The notes under the pieces: model-generated
Databases searched by the model: none
What the model was told of the DNA's origin: nothing
Seen by the model: only the letters and a program-made list of their open reading frames with translations
From: Pseudomonas gingeri
GTDB lineage: Bacteria > Pseudomonadota > Gammaproteobacteria > Pseudomonadales > Pseudomonadaceae
DNA length: 64,000 nucleotides
Direction: 5' to 3'
Assembly: GCF_013386115.1 (NCBI RefSeq)
Contig: NZ_JACAOR010000014.1
Location: 310,001-374,000 of the forward strand
Translations under genes and position numbers: made by a program
In this document: one piece after another, positions 1 to 9,189 of the stretch
Layout of the letters: each line of letters starts with the position of its first letter
Position numbering within the stretch: the stretch's first letter is position 1

Positions 1-36
1 CGGCACTCAGATGCATATATGCATCACGGGGGGATG

Positions 37-912
37 ATGAACTGGGATGATGCGCGAATGTTTCTGGCGGTGTGCCGCGAGTCGACGCTGCGTGGCGCGG
101 CTCGGGTGCTGGGGGTCGACCAGGCCACCGTGGGGCGGCGGATCAACGCCCTGGAAAAGGCCCTGGATGCGACCTTGTTCCTGCGCACCTCCGATGGCTA
201 CGCCTTGACCGCTCTCGGCGAGGCGGCCCTGCATTCGGTGGAAAAAATGGAACGCTCGGCCCAGGACCTGCAGCGCCAGATCCAGGGGCAGGATGATCGC
301 CTGTCCGGCATCGTGCGGGTCAGCACCACCGACTCGCTGGCCATCGACTTCCTGATCCCGGCCATCGCCAGCCTGCACGAAAAACACCCGGATGTACGCG
401 TGCAACTGGACGCTTCCACCCAGTTCCTCAGCCTGGCCAGGCGCGAAACCGATATCGCCGTGCGCAATGCCCGCCCGGACAGTCCCGACCTGATCGCCCG
501 ACGCATTGCCCGCTGGCCGGTAGGGCTGTTCGCCTCCCAGGCCTATATAGACCGTCACGGCATCCCGGAACCCGGCGGCCTGTTCGAAGGACATGACCTG
601 GTGCTGTATCAGCCCTACCTGCAAAACCAGAAGGACATGACCCTGGCATCCGAACCCCTGGGGCGCGGGCGCATAGTGACGACCCTGAGTTCCAGCCTGC
701 TGGTGCGCCGCTCCATCGCCGCCGGTATCGGCATCGGCGAAGTCCCGGTGTACATCGGCGAAAAACATGGCCTGGTGCACCTCTGGCCGCAGCGCACGCG
801 GCCCTTGCCCTACGACGTGTGGCTGGTGACCCACGCCGATCTGCGCCACACCGCGCGGGTACGGGTGGTGATCGATGAAATCGTCGCGGGGTTTGCCGGT
901 ACCGGCGAGTAG
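37..912 (+). CDS. LysR-family transcriptional regulator
   Basis: A 291-residue protein with the LysR plan: a winged helix-turn-helix in residues 1-60 (MNWDDARMFLAVCRE, then ARVLGVDQATVGRRI) and a periplasmic-binding-like effector domain from about residue 88 (LSGIVRVSTTDS). I chose the ATG at 37 because a GGGGGG stretch lies just before it; ATGs at 19 and 34 are in frame. The effector is unknown. It ends 39 bases before the convergent TPR gene and nothing divergent is visible because the window starts here. The family call is firm; the regulated genes may lie outside the window. Confidence 0.9.
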   Translation: MNWDDARMFLAVCRESTLRGAARVLGVDQATVGRRINALEKALDATLFLRTSDGYALTALGEAALHSVEKMERSAQDLQRQIQGQDDRLSGIVRVSTTDSLAIDFLIPAIASLHEKHPDVRVQLDASTQFLSLARRETDIAVRNARPDSPDLIARRIARWPVGLFASQAYIDRHGIPEPGGLFEGHDLVLYQPYLQNQKDMTLASEPLGRGRIVTTLSSSLLVRRSIAAGIGIGEVPVYIGEKHGLVHLWPQRTRPLPYDVWLVTHADLRHTARVRVVIDEIVAGFAGTGE

Positions 913-951
913 TTCGATCGTTCCCGCGTGGTGGGACGATCGGCACCTGCG

Positions 952-2316
952 TCAGCCCGGCACGACCTGGTTGATCCGCGCCCTGGCCCGCTCGGCTTCC
1001 GAAGGCAGGCCGAGCGCGCTGTACACCCGCTCCAGATGTCGGTTGACCGGCACATCCAGCGCATCATGGCCACGGCGCAGTTCCAGGGTCTGCTGTGCCA
1101 CCAGCCAATCCTTCGAACGCAGCCGCGCATCGAGCTCGATCTGGGCGAACAGGTCGCGCTGGGCATGGCTGCCGCCGATATCGTTGAGCCGTGGCAACAC
1201 CCCGCTCAGGCGCTGTACCGCCGTTTCCCAGTCGCCACGGGCATGGGCCAGCAGGCCTTCGGCCAGGGGCAGGGTGACCTGGGCCCAGGTGGTCCGGCTG
1301 AAGGCCGGGGCAGTCAGGCCGCGCTCGCGCAAGGCCTCCAGCAACTGCTCCGCCTGCGGCTGTCCGGCCCGTGCCAGGCCGTACAGATACTGGACGCTGA
1401 GGAACGGTTGCACCGTATCGCCGGTTCGCGCTTGCAGGTAGGGCACCAGTGCCTGCCAGCGTTGCCCGACGTCGACCCCGGCCAGCTCCAGGCGGCCCAG
1501 CAGCGATACCGCGCCAACCTGGTCCTGGGAGTACTCCGGCAGGATGCCCCAGACGTGGCGGTCATAGATCTCCAGCACCCGCTGCTCCTGTCCGCGTGCC
1601 AGGTAGAACAGCGCCAGGTGCCACCAGTTATGGGTGTACATGAAGGAGTTGAGGCCTTCCCAGTGATCTTTCACGCTTTCGAGGAAATCGATGCCTTCCT
1701 CGATCCGGCCGTGGGTCAGCAGGACGTGGGCCAGGGCGTGCTGGGCCCAGGGCTCGTCGGCTTGCAGGTGCAGCGCCTGGCGCGCGGCGGCTTCGGCCTG
1801 GTCCAGCAAGTGGCATTGTTCATAGGCGAAGGCCAGCAGGCCGTGGCTGTGGGCGATCTCCGGCGCGGCGTCACGGGCCTTGAGGGCGATGCGCAGCAAC
1901 GCCGGCCAGTTGCCGCGATTGAACTCCACGTATTGGTTGAGCTTGGCGGCGAACAGGTCCCGGGGGAAACGGTCGAGCAACTGTTCGCTGAGGCCCAGTA
2001 CGCGGCCCAGGTCATCGCCGATCCAGGCATTGAGGATCGCCAGGTACAGGTTTGCCCGCAGGTGGTTCGAGCCCACGGCGTCGGCCCGCTGGCGATAGCG
2101 CTCGGCGAGGACGGGGCCTTCGGGGGATTCGCTGAACATCAGCAGGATGCCCGCGAGGGCATTCGCCAGCCGCGAGTCCGGATCGGCATCGGCCGCTGCG
2201 AGAATGTCCTCGGCGCGGGGGTGATAGGCGAGAAAGCCGGAGATGAACGCGTCGATGCCGCGTCGGGTCGAGGGGAGACTGCTGTCGATGGGGTTGCCCA
2301 GGTAATCCAGTGACAT
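952..2316 (-). CDS. TTC38-like tetratricopeptide repeat protein
   Basis: A 454-residue soluble protein rich in alanine/leucine helix pairs. The block HNWWHLALF (residues 229-237) and the opening MSLDYLGNPID are typical of the TTC38-like TPR family found in bacteria and animals. No signal peptide or membrane segment. The start at 2316 is chosen because the upstream in-frame codons run into a repeat element and have repeat-like composition. It converges with the LysR gene. TPR solenoids bind other proteins; the molecular role of this family is not established and no partner is encoded beside it. Confidence 0.82.
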   Translation of the reverse strand: MSLDYLGNPIDSSLPSTRRGIDAFISGFLAYHPRAEDILAAADADPDSRLANALAGILLMFSESPEGPVLAERYRQRADAVGSNHLRANLYLAILNAWIGDDLGRVLGLSEQLLDRFPRDLFAAKLNQYVEFNRGNWPALLRIALKARDAAPEIAHSHGLLAFAYEQCHLLDQAEAAARQALHLQADEPWAQHALAHVLLTHGRIEEGIDFLESVKDHWEGLNSFMYTHNWWHLALFYLARGQEQRVLEIYDRHVWGILPEYSQDQVGAVSLLGRLELAGVDVGQRWQALVPYLQARTGDTVQPFLSVQYLYGLARAGQPQAEQLLEALRERGLTAPAFSRTTWAQVTLPLAEGLLAHARGDWETAVQRLSGVLPRLNDIGGSHAQRDLFAQIELDARLRSKDWLVAQQTLELRRGHDALDVPVNRHLERVYSALGLPSEAERARARINQVVPG

Positions 2317-2385
2317 AGGGTGAGGCTCGGTAGTTCGAAGACAGCGGGTATCGCAAGGGTTGTGCCAGGGCACGCAGGCTCCCGT

Positions 2386-2480
2386 GATCGTTCCCACGCT
2401 CTGCGTGGAAACGCCTCTCTGGACGCTCTGCGTCCGCCTTGATGACGCGCAGCAGGCCTTTGCTGCACGTGGCAACGATC
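2386..2480. repeat. GATCGTTCCCACGC-family palindromic repeat, copy 1
   Basis: The element begins GATCGTTCCCACGCTCTGCG and ends with a diverged inverted copy, CGTGGCAACGATC. Inside is a second short palindrome, GGACGCTCTGCGTCCGC. Related copies lie at 9945, 14080, 35138 and 61038. It fills part of the 368-base gap 2317-2684 between two divergent genes; the rest of the gap (2481-2684) holds the promoter region of the importer, where I see no convincing operator. Confidence 0.75.
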
Positions 2481-2684
2481 AATCGCGGTTGCAGGCTGCT
2501 GCTTTTTCCACACCGGCAAACGCGGGTTGTGGTTTTTTCATCAGGCCGCCTGCCGCGCAATGTCCCGCCAGCGCCGCCGGACAGGGCCGCGAAAGCACTG
2601 GCACAGGCCTTGCTAAACCGCTTCAAAGGGCAGGTCTCGCGGTTGGCGGGCCTGCACCTGCCGAACCTTTTTGCGGAGCGCGCC

Positions 2685-4295
2685 ATGCCTGATCTCACCC
2701 CGACCCCTTCGTCCCACGCCCGGCCCCTGCGCCGGGTGTTGCTCGGCCTCGCCGCCAGCGCGCTGATCCTGGCCGGTAGCGTACAGGCACAACCACGGGA
2801 TGGCGGGGTACTGAATCTGGTGGCCCAGCCGGAACCGCCATCGCTGATGCACGGCGTGGTCTCCCATGTCTCGACCCAGTACGTCAGTGGCAAGATCCTC
2901 CAGGGCCTGCTGACCTACGACACCCAGCTCCAGCCCAAGCCGGTACTGGCCAAGAGCTGGACGATTACTCCCGATGGCCTGACCTACACCTTCGACCTGC
3001 AGGAGGGGGTGCGCTGGCACGACGGCCAGCCCTTCACCGCGGCCGACGTGGTGTTCAGCTTCCAGACCTTCTACCCGGAGGTGGACAAGCGCCTCGGCGG
3101 CGTCTTCACCGAGTATGTGGCGTCCATCGACGCCAGCGGTCCGTTGCAGGTGACCTTCCACCTGAAGAAACCTTTCGCGCCGTTGCTGTCCTCCCTGGGC
3201 AGCGGCCTGCGCCCGGTAGTGCCGAAACACCTGTACGAGGGCACCGACTTTCGCAACAACCCCTATAACCTCAAGCCTGTCGGCACCGGTCCCTTTGTCT
3301 TTCAGGAGTGGAAGCGCGGCGCCTATATCAAGCTGGGCAAGAACCCCGACTACTGGAAAAAAGGCCTGCCGCACCTCGACGGCATTGTCTTTCACGTGAT
3401 TCCCGATGCTTCCTCGCGGGCCGCGGCCTTCGAGCGTGGCGACGTCCAGGTCCTGCGCAGCGGCGACGCCGATTACTCCGATCTCAAGCGCCTGGGCGGC
3501 CTGCCCGGCGTGCAGTCCTCGGAGCAGGGCTGGGAGCTGTACTCGGGCCTGGCCTTCCTGCAGATCAACACCCGCAAGCCACCGCTGAACAACCCCAAGG
3601 TCCGCCAGGCGATCCTCTATGCGCTGAACCGGCAGTTTGTCGTCGACAACATTTTCTTCGGCTCGGGCAAGGTCGCCCAGGGGCCGTTCGTCTCCAGCTC
3701 GCCGTATCACGACCCGCAACTGCCGCAGTACGGCTATGACGTGAAGAAGGCCAAGGCGCTGATCGCCGAGTCCGGCGTCGATGTCGGCGCGGTGCGTATC
3801 CGCCTGCTCAACGGCGAGAAAGGCGGTGCCTGGGAGCGCCTGGCCGAATACACCAAGCAGTCCCTGCAACCCCTGGGCTTCAAGGTGCAGGTGGTGACCT
3901 CGGATGCCGCGACCTGGTTCCAGCGGGTCAGCGACTGGGATTTCGACCTGACCTACAACTTCATCTTCCAGATCGGCGATCCCTACCTGACCACCGCCTA
4001 TCTCTATCGCTCGGACTACATCCTCAAGACTTCGCCGTTCGCCAATGTCAGCGGCTACAGCAGCCCGGAAGCGGACGCGCTGTGGAACAAGGTGGCCGAC
4101 ACCCCGGAAGGCGAGCAGCGTCGCCAGGTCTACAGCCAGCTGGAAAACCGCCTGAACAGCGACCTGCCCATCGCGCCGATCTTCGAGATGCGCTATCCGA
4201 CGCTCTACCACAGCCAGGTGAAGAACCTGCTGCAGACGGCCACCAGCCTCAACGAAGACGATGAGGGCGTCTACCTCGACGCCCCGGCACCATGA
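2685..4295 (+). CDS. ABC transporter substrate-binding protein, family 5 (DppA/OppA type)
   Basis: A 536-residue secreted binding protein. Residues 1-35 form a signal peptide: an Arg-rich start (RPLRR), a hydrophobic core (VLLGLAASALILAG) and a cleavage site SVQA-QP. The mature part has family-5 hallmarks: PEPPSLMHGV, LVYD-like LLTYDTQLQPKPVLAKSW, and WHDGQPFTAADVVFSF. These proteins capture peptides, opines, nickel chelates or glutathione in the periplasm. The ATG at 2685 follows a GCGGAGCG ribosome site. Its stop overlaps the next start (ATGA), so it is translationally coupled to the permeases. The ligand cannot be read from sequence. Confidence 0.93.
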   Translation: MPDLTPTPSSHARPLRRVLLGLAASALILAGSVQAQPRDGGVLNLVAQPEPPSLMHGVVSHVSTQYVSGKILQGLLTYDTQLQPKPVLAKSWTITPDGLTYTFDLQEGVRWHDGQPFTAADVVFSFQTFYPEVDKRLGGVFTEYVASIDASGPLQVTFHLKKPFAPLLSSLGSGLRPVVPKHLYEGTDFRNNPYNLKPVGTGPFVFQEWKRGAYIKLGKNPDYWKKGLPHLDGIVFHVIPDASSRAAAFERGDVQVLRSGDADYSDLKRLGGLPGVQSSEQGWELYSGLAFLQINTRKPPLNNPKVRQAILYALNRQFVVDNIFFGSGKVAQGPFVSSSPYHDPQLPQYGYDVKKAKALIAESGVDVGAVRIRLLNGEKGGAWERLAEYTKQSLQPLGFKVQVVTSDAATWFQRVSDWDFDLTYNFIFQIGDPYLTTAYLYRSDYILKTSPFANVSGYSSPEADALWNKVADTPEGEQRRQVYSQLENRLNSDLPIAPIFEMRYPTLYHSQVKNLLQTATSLNEDDEGVYLDAPAP

Positions 4296-5281
4296 GCGGG
4301 CTGATCTTCCTCGGCGGCCGGGTGCTGCGGGCACTGTCGATGGTGCTCGGGGTGCTGGTCCTGAGTTTCCTGCTGGTACGCCTGGCTCCCGGTGACCCGG
4401 CGTTGCTGATGGCCGGCGAGGCGGGGGTCGATGACGGGCACTACATCGAGCAGTTGCGCCAGCAGATGGGCCTGGATAAGCCCGTGGTCCAGCAACTGCT
4501 GATCTATCTCGGGCAGGTGGCGCGGCTGGACCTGGGCTACTCCTACCGCAACCAGACCTCGGTCTGGTCGCTGATCGCCGAGCGCCTGCCGGCGACGCTG
4601 GCGCTGATGGGCTCGGCGTTCCTGCTGTCGTCGCTGCTGGGAATCGCCCTCGGCGTACTGGCCGCCCGTAGCCGCGAGCAGCGGCGCTGGCTCGACCAAC
4701 TGATTTCCCAGGGTGCGCTGTTGCTGTTTGCGATCCCGTCGTTCTGGCTGGCGATGCTGTTGATCCTGCTGTTTTCGGTCAGCCTCGACTGGCTGCCGGC
4801 CTTCGGCATGGAGACCGTCGCCGCGGATTTCCACGGCGGTGCCTGGTGGGCCGACCGTGCGCGGCACCTGGTGTTGCCGTGCCTGTCCCTGAGCTTTCTG
4901 TTCCTGGCGCTGTATATCCACCTGACCCGCGCCGCGACGCTGGAGGCGCTGGGCCAGGAATACGTGCGCACCGCCCGGGCGAAAGGCTTGCGACCGCGAC
5001 GGATTCTCTGGGCGCATGTGCTGCGCAATGCACTGCTGCCGGTGGTGACCTTTGCTGGCCTGCAACTGGGCCAACTGGCCAGCGGGATCCTGCTGGTGGA
5101 AGTGGTCTATTCCTGGCCGGGTATCGGCCGCCTGATGTACGAGGCGCTGGCGCAACGGGACTACGGGGTATTGATGGGTGGTTTCCTGGTGATTTCGATC
5201 ATGGTGGTGAGTTTCAACCTGCTGACCGATCTGGCGTGCCGCTGGCTCGATCCACGTATCGGCGCCGGAGGGCAGCACTGA
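4292..5281 (+). CDS. ABC importer permease, DppB type
   Basis: A 329-residue inner-membrane protein with about six membrane segments (first at residues 9-30). The cytoplasmic EAA loop that docks the ATPase is visible as EYVRTARAKGLRPRRILWAH. The N-terminal LVRLAPGDPA block is typical of DppB/OppB permeases. It forms the heterodimeric channel with the next gene product. The start overlaps the binding-protein stop (ATGA) and its own stop overlaps the next start (TGATG), so the whole importer is one coupled operon. Confidence 0.93.
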   Translation: MSGLIFLGGRVLRALSMVLGVLVLSFLLVRLAPGDPALLMAGEAGVDDGHYIEQLRQQMGLDKPVVQQLLIYLGQVARLDLGYSYRNQTSVWSLIAERLPATLALMGSAFLLSSLLGIALGVLAARSREQRRWLDQLISQGALLLFAIPSFWLAMLLILLFSVSLDWLPAFGMETVAADFHGGAWWADRARHLVLPCLSLSFLFLALYIHLTRAATLEALGQEYVRTARAKGLRPRRILWAHVLRNALLPVVTFAGLQLGQLASGILLVEVVYSWPGIGRLMYEALAQRDYGVLMGGFLVISIMVVSFNLLTDLACRWLDPRIGAGGQH

Positions 5282-6129
5282 TGAGCCGATATTCTTTCCT
5301 GCGCCGTTTCCTGGCACAGCCTTCGGCGGTGGCCGGCGTCCTGTTCCTGCTGGTCCTCGCTGCGCTGGCTGCGGCCGCGCCATGGCTGACCGACAGTTCG
5401 CCCTGGGACATGAACAGTGCGCCGATGCTGGCACCGTTCCAGGACCGCGCGCACTGGCTGGGCAGCGACATGCTCGGGCGCGACCTGGGCAGCGGCCTGC
5501 TGTACGGGGCACGGGTGTCCCTGGCGGTGGCCGCGCTGGCGAGCCTGGCGACATTGCTGGTCGGCGCCCTGGTCGGGGCCGTGGCCGGTTACTTCGGCGG
5601 CTGGCTCGACGGTGTGTTGATGCGTGTCGCCGAGTTTTTCCAGATCATCCCGCAACTGGTGCTGGCGGTGATCCTCGTGGCGATTCTCGAACCGTCCCTG
5701 GGCTCGATCGTCCTGGCCATTGCCCTGGTGGCCTGGCCGGCGGTGGCGCGGCTGGTGCGCAGCGAATTCCTCAGCCTGCGCCAGCGCGAGTTCGTGCAGG
5801 CGGCGCGGGTGCTCGGGCAGTCGTCGGCGGCGATCATCTTCCGGCAGATCCTGCCCAATGCCCTGGCGCCGTTGCTGGTGACCCTGACCTTTGTCATGGC
5901 CAGCGCGATCCTTACCGAAGCGGCCCTGGCTTTTCTCGGTCTCGGCGACCCCGAGGCCATGAGCTGGGGCTACATGATCAATGCCTCCCGCGGCCTGTTG
6001 CGCGATGCCTGGTGGATGAGCCTGTGGCCCGGCCTGGCGATCCTGTTCTGCGTGCTCGCAGTCAACCGTGTCGGCGAAGGCCTGCGGGTGGCGTTCGAGC
6101 CGGACCGGCAACAGGGGGCGGCGGCATGA
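5281..6129 (+). CDS. ABC importer permease, DppC type
   Basis: A 282-residue partner permease. The N-terminal segment GVLFLLVLAALAAAAPWL is followed by the DppC-type block HWLGSDMLGRDLGSGLLYGAR, and the EAA loop reads EFVQAARVLGQSSAAIIFRQ. About six membrane helices. The ATG at 5281 shares a base with the previous stop and the TGA at 6127-6129 overlaps the ATPase start. It pairs with the DppB-type subunit to make the translocation pore. Confidence 0.93.
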   Translation: MSRYSFLRRFLAQPSAVAGVLFLLVLAALAAAAPWLTDSSPWDMNSAPMLAPFQDRAHWLGSDMLGRDLGSGLLYGARVSLAVAALASLATLLVGALVGAVAGYFGGWLDGVLMRVAEFFQIIPQLVLAVILVAILEPSLGSIVLAIALVAWPAVARLVRSEFLSLRQREFVQAARVLGQSSAAIIFRQILPNALAPLLVTLTFVMASAILTEAALAFLGLGDPEAMSWGYMINASRGLLRDAWWMSLWPGLAILFCVLAVNRVGEGLRVAFEPDRQQGAAA

Positions 6130-7769
6130 GCCAAGACATTCATCCCTTGCTGAGCGTCGAGCACCTGCGCATTGCCCTGCCTCGCGGCGCGGATCGCAGT
6201 CATGCGCTGTATGACCTGTCGTTGCAACTCGAACGCGGCGAACTGCTCTGTGTGGTGGGCGAGTCGGGGTCCGGCAAGTCGATGCTGGCCAAGGCGTTGC
6301 TGCGCCTGCTGCCGGCGTCCCTGCCGGTTGACGCGGGGCATATCCGCTGGCGCGGCGAGGACCTTGCCGGGCGTGGCGAAGAGGCCATGCGCGAGTTGCG
6401 CGGCCGGGAGATCAGCATGGTCTTCCAGGAACCCATGAGTGCCCTGAACCCGTTGCTGAGCGTGGGCCGGCAGATCGACGAAACCCTGCAGGCACATGGC
6501 GTCGCCGCGGCCGCGACACGCCGTCAGCGGGTGATCGAGTTGCTGGGTTATGTCGGCCTGCCGGACCCGGAACGCCTGCGCCACGCCTATCCCTTCGAAC
6601 TGTCCGGCGGTCAGCGCCAGCGGGTGGTGATCGCCATGGCACTGGCCTTTGATCCGGCCTTGTTGATCGCCGACGAACCGACCTCGGCCCTGGATGTCAC
6701 CACGCAAGCGCAGATCCTCGAACTGCTGCGCAGGATCCAGCGCGACAAGGGCATGGCGGTACTGTTTATCACCCACGACTTTGCCGTGGTACAGGCCATC
6801 GCCGACCGGGTGCTGGTGCTGGAAAAAGGTCATCTGGTGGAGCAGGGCACCGCCCGGCAGGTCCTGCAGGCGCCGCGCCAGGACTATACCCGGCGCCTGC
6901 TGGCAGCGGCATCGGCCAGTCCGCTGGCACCGCGCCCGGCCATCGTCGATGCGCCGCTGGTGCTGGCGGCGCGACAACTGGAGAAGTCCTTCAGCGGTCG
7001 CCATGGCTGGTGGCGCCGTCGCACCCAACAGGCACTGGCCGGGCTTGATCTGCATCTGCGCGAAGGCGAGACCCTGGGGATTGTCGGCGAGTCCGGTTCC
7101 GGCAAGTCGACCCTCGGACGCTGCCTGGTGCGCCTGCTGCAGCCCGATGGCGGGCACCTGCAATGGCAGGGAAAGGACGTGGCCGATCTGTCCCAGCGGC
7201 ACCTGCGCCCGTTGCGCGGGGATATCCAGATGATCTTCCAGGACCCGTTCGCCTCGCTCAATCCGCGCCAGACCATAGGCCGGATCATCATGACCGGGCC
7301 GCTGGCGCAAGGTGTCTCGGTGGCCGAGTCGGCCCGGCGGGCCCGTGAAATGCTGGAACTGGCAGGGCTGCCGGCGACGGCCTTCGAACGGTATCCCCAT
7401 GAGTTTTCCGGCGGGCAACGACAGCGGATCGGCATCGCCCGGGCGCTGGCGGTACGCCCGAAGATCCTCATCGCCGATGAATGCGTCTCGGCACTGGATG
7501 CGTTGATCCAGGTGCAGATCCTCGAACTGCTGGAGGACCTGCAACGGCGCCTGCGCCTGAGCATGGTGTTTATCACCCATGACCTGCGGGTGGCGGCGCG
7601 CCTGTGCGATCGCATCGCGGTGATGCAGGGCGGGCGGATCGTCGAACAGGGCGAGACCGCCCGGCTGTTCGCCGAACCGCAGCACCCCTATACCCGGACC
7701 CTGCTGGGCGCTTCGCCGGTTGTGGCGCCGGCGGCGAATGCCGAACCGAGCCGCGAGGGTGCCTGGTGA
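6126..7769 (+). CDS. ABC importer ATPase with two nucleotide-binding domains (DppD-DppF fusion)
   Basis: A 547-residue protein carrying two complete ATPase domains. Domain 1 has Walker A GESGSGKS near residue 45, signature LSGGQRQ near 158 and Walker B LLIADEPTSALD near 178. Domain 2 has Walker A GESGSGKS near 320, signature FSGGQRQ near 426 and LIADECVSALD near 449. Each ends with the oligopeptide-ATPase tail (ARQVLQAPRQDYTRRLL; AEPQHPYTRTLL). In many importers these are separate DppD and DppF proteins; here they are fused, as in GsiA and YejF. It powers the permease pair encoded just upstream. Confidence 0.93.
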   Translation: MSQDIHPLLSVEHLRIALPRGADRSHALYDLSLQLERGELLCVVGESGSGKSMLAKALLRLLPASLPVDAGHIRWRGEDLAGRGEEAMRELRGREISMVFQEPMSALNPLLSVGRQIDETLQAHGVAAAATRRQRVIELLGYVGLPDPERLRHAYPFELSGGQRQRVVIAMALAFDPALLIADEPTSALDVTTQAQILELLRRIQRDKGMAVLFITHDFAVVQAIADRVLVLEKGHLVEQGTARQVLQAPRQDYTRRLLAAASASPLAPRPAIVDAPLVLAARQLEKSFSGRHGWWRRRTQQALAGLDLHLREGETLGIVGESGSGKSTLGRCLVRLLQPDGGHLQWQGKDVADLSQRHLRPLRGDIQMIFQDPFASLNPRQTIGRIIMTGPLAQGVSVAESARRAREMLELAGLPATAFERYPHEFSGGQRQRIGIARALAVRPKILIADECVSALDALIQVQILELLEDLQRRLRLSMVFITHDLRVAARLCDRIAVMQGGRIVEQGETARLFAEPQHPYTRTLLGASPVVAPAANAEPSREGAW

Positions 7770-7811
7770 GCGGCGATCTATTCTCTATTTTTCTGACAGG
7801 ACACTCTTGGC

Positions 7812-8651
7812 ATGGCTGAACCCTATTCCTCTGTTGATTTACCGCGGGTGCGCGGCGAGCTGCTGGAAATCCGCCCGGGGCGGCGCCTGAGCGTGGCCCA
7901 TCAGCCCGGCCGGGAGCGGGCCGATAGCGTGGTGTTCTTCTGCCATGGCGCGGGGGGCAACAAGGACCAGTGGCGTCACCAGTGGCAGGCGCTGGGCGAG
8001 GAGGGCTACAGCCTGGTGGCGTGGGACCTGCTCGGCCATGGCGAGAGCGACAAGCCACGGCGGCCCGCGGCGTACGCCTGGGCCGAACTGGTCGCCGATT
8101 ACCTGGAACTGCTGCGTCGCTTCGGCGGCCGGCGCAACCTGATCGTGGCCCACTCGTTCGGCACCGGGCTGTCCCTGAGCACCCTGTTGCAGGTGCAGTC
8201 GGTCAGCGGCGCCTTGTTGCTCGGCACACAGTTGCATCGACCGTTGAGTCGCGGTGGGTTGATGGCGTTGCCGGCCTGGGTGCTGGAACTGATCCGGCCA
8301 GTGTTGGCCAGGGGCTTTCGCCAGCGCGCCTGGCACGGGTCCGCCGATGCGGGGCTGGTGGCCTATGAGGAAAAGCTCACCGAACGCAACCGCCTGTATG
8401 TGTTCAAGGGACTGCTGGAGGGCGTGCAATGGCCGGATGCCGGGCACCTGGCGAACCTCAGGTTGCCGGTCGAGGTGGTGGCCGGTGACAGCGACGGCCT
8501 GACCCCGGCCAGCTGTGGCGAGGCGCTGGCCGAACAGCTGCCGGACGCCCGCTTCCAGGTGCTGCACGCCTGTGGGCATCAGCTGATGCTGGAGAAACCG
8601 GAAGAGGTGCTGGCGGCATTCCGGGCGTTGAGCCAGCGCCTGGGGGCGTGA
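7812..8651 (+). CDS. alpha/beta hydrolase
   Basis: A 279-residue cytoplasmic hydrolase of the alpha/beta fold. Visible parts: the oxyanion-hole strand FFCHGAGGNKDQW, the nucleophile elbow AHSFGTG (Ser near residue 115; the usual first Gly is Ala), the acid region GDSDGLTP and the catalytic His in CGHQLMLEKPEE. It starts 42 bases after the importer ATPase with a modest ribosome site and is probably the last gene of that operon, so it may process the imported compound. Substrate unknown. Confidence 0.85.
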   Translation: MAEPYSSVDLPRVRGELLEIRPGRRLSVAHQPGRERADSVVFFCHGAGGNKDQWRHQWQALGEEGYSLVAWDLLGHGESDKPRRPAAYAWAELVADYLELLRRFGGRRNLIVAHSFGTGLSLSTLLQVQSVSGALLLGTQLHRPLSRGGLMALPAWVLELIRPVLARGFRQRAWHGSADAGLVAYEEKLTERNRLYVFKGLLEGVQWPDAGHLANLRLPVEVVAGDSDGLTPASCGEALAEQLPDARFQVLHACGHQLMLEKPEEVLAAFRALSQRLGA

Positions 8652-8656
8652 CGTGC

Positions 8657-8684
8657 AAAAAAAAGCCCGCAGTGTGGGCGGGCT
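8657..8684 (-). terminator. hairpin with U-tract on the minus strand
   Basis: AGCCCGC (8664-8670) pairs with GCGGGCT (8678-8684). On the minus strand it is followed by eight T residues, an intrinsic-terminator layout; on the plus strand no T-run follows. It lies just after the hydrolase gene, but no minus-strand gene is evident to its right, so what it terminates is unclear. Confidence 0.55.
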
Positions 8685-8896
8685 GAATGGGATTCAAAAG
8701 GAGTGAGTCGAATCTAGGGGTATGGAGGTGAAAAGGGTGTGAAGGGCGTGTGACGACTTCGGAAGTCCGTGACCGGGTGGTCATTCGTCGGATCCTTGTG
8801 CCAGAGCCTGCGAATCGCTGTCAGTCGGCTACGCTCAAGGTTTTTCAGGCGTCAGCCATGGGCTGGTGGTGATGAATCTTTGCAAGGAGTGTTCGA

Positions 8897-9103
8897 ATGA
8901 AAAAGGCATACATGGAAGATAATGGCGATGAGTTCCCGATCAACAATCTGGTGCGCTGCGGGCAGACCCCCTACGTGGCCGAGTTTGGTGGCGCGGCACC
9001 GGCCGAAGAGCCTTCGAGCCGGGTCCGGACACCGGTGCCGACAGGCCTGGTGAAGTCCCCCTATTTTCCCAAGGCCAGGCCGCGCCTGAAGAAACAGGCG
9101 TAG
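8897..9103 (+). CDS. small hypothetical protein, 68 residues
   Basis: A short basic protein without membrane segment, containing NNLVRCGQTPYVAEFGG and ending KARPRLKKQA. It has a strong ribosome site, AAGGAGTG, seven bases before the ATG, and is followed by a clear intrinsic terminator at 9158-9189, so it looks like its own transcription unit. One Cys only; no metal motif. I do not recognise a family. Support comes from the ribosome site, terminator and sensible codon use. Confidence 0.6.
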   Translation: MKKAYMEDNGDEFPINNLVRCGQTPYVAEFGGAAPAEEPSSRVRTPVPTGLVKSPYFPKARPRLKKQA

Positions 9104-9157
9104 GCGACGAGCCATCCTGCCCGGGGCAGGGTGGGCTCACCTTCGGGCTACCTCAGC

Positions 9158-9189
9158 ATCCGGCGTCCATTCGGCACGCCGGATTTTTT
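9158..9189 (+). terminator. intrinsic terminator
   Basis: ATCCGGCGT (9158-9166) pairs perfectly with ACGCCGGAT (9176-9184) and is followed by a run of six T. It ends the transcript of the 68-residue protein. Confidence 0.85.

Noticed and set aside
928..2313. 461-codon plus-strand frame opposite the TPR gene
   Set aside because: Antisense shadow with low-complexity composition; the minus strand encodes a recognisable TPR protein.
8660..8720. tRNA 3' end next to the minus-strand terminator
   Set aside because: A TTCGACTC string resembles a T-loop, but no acceptor stem, anticodon arm or CCA end can be formed.
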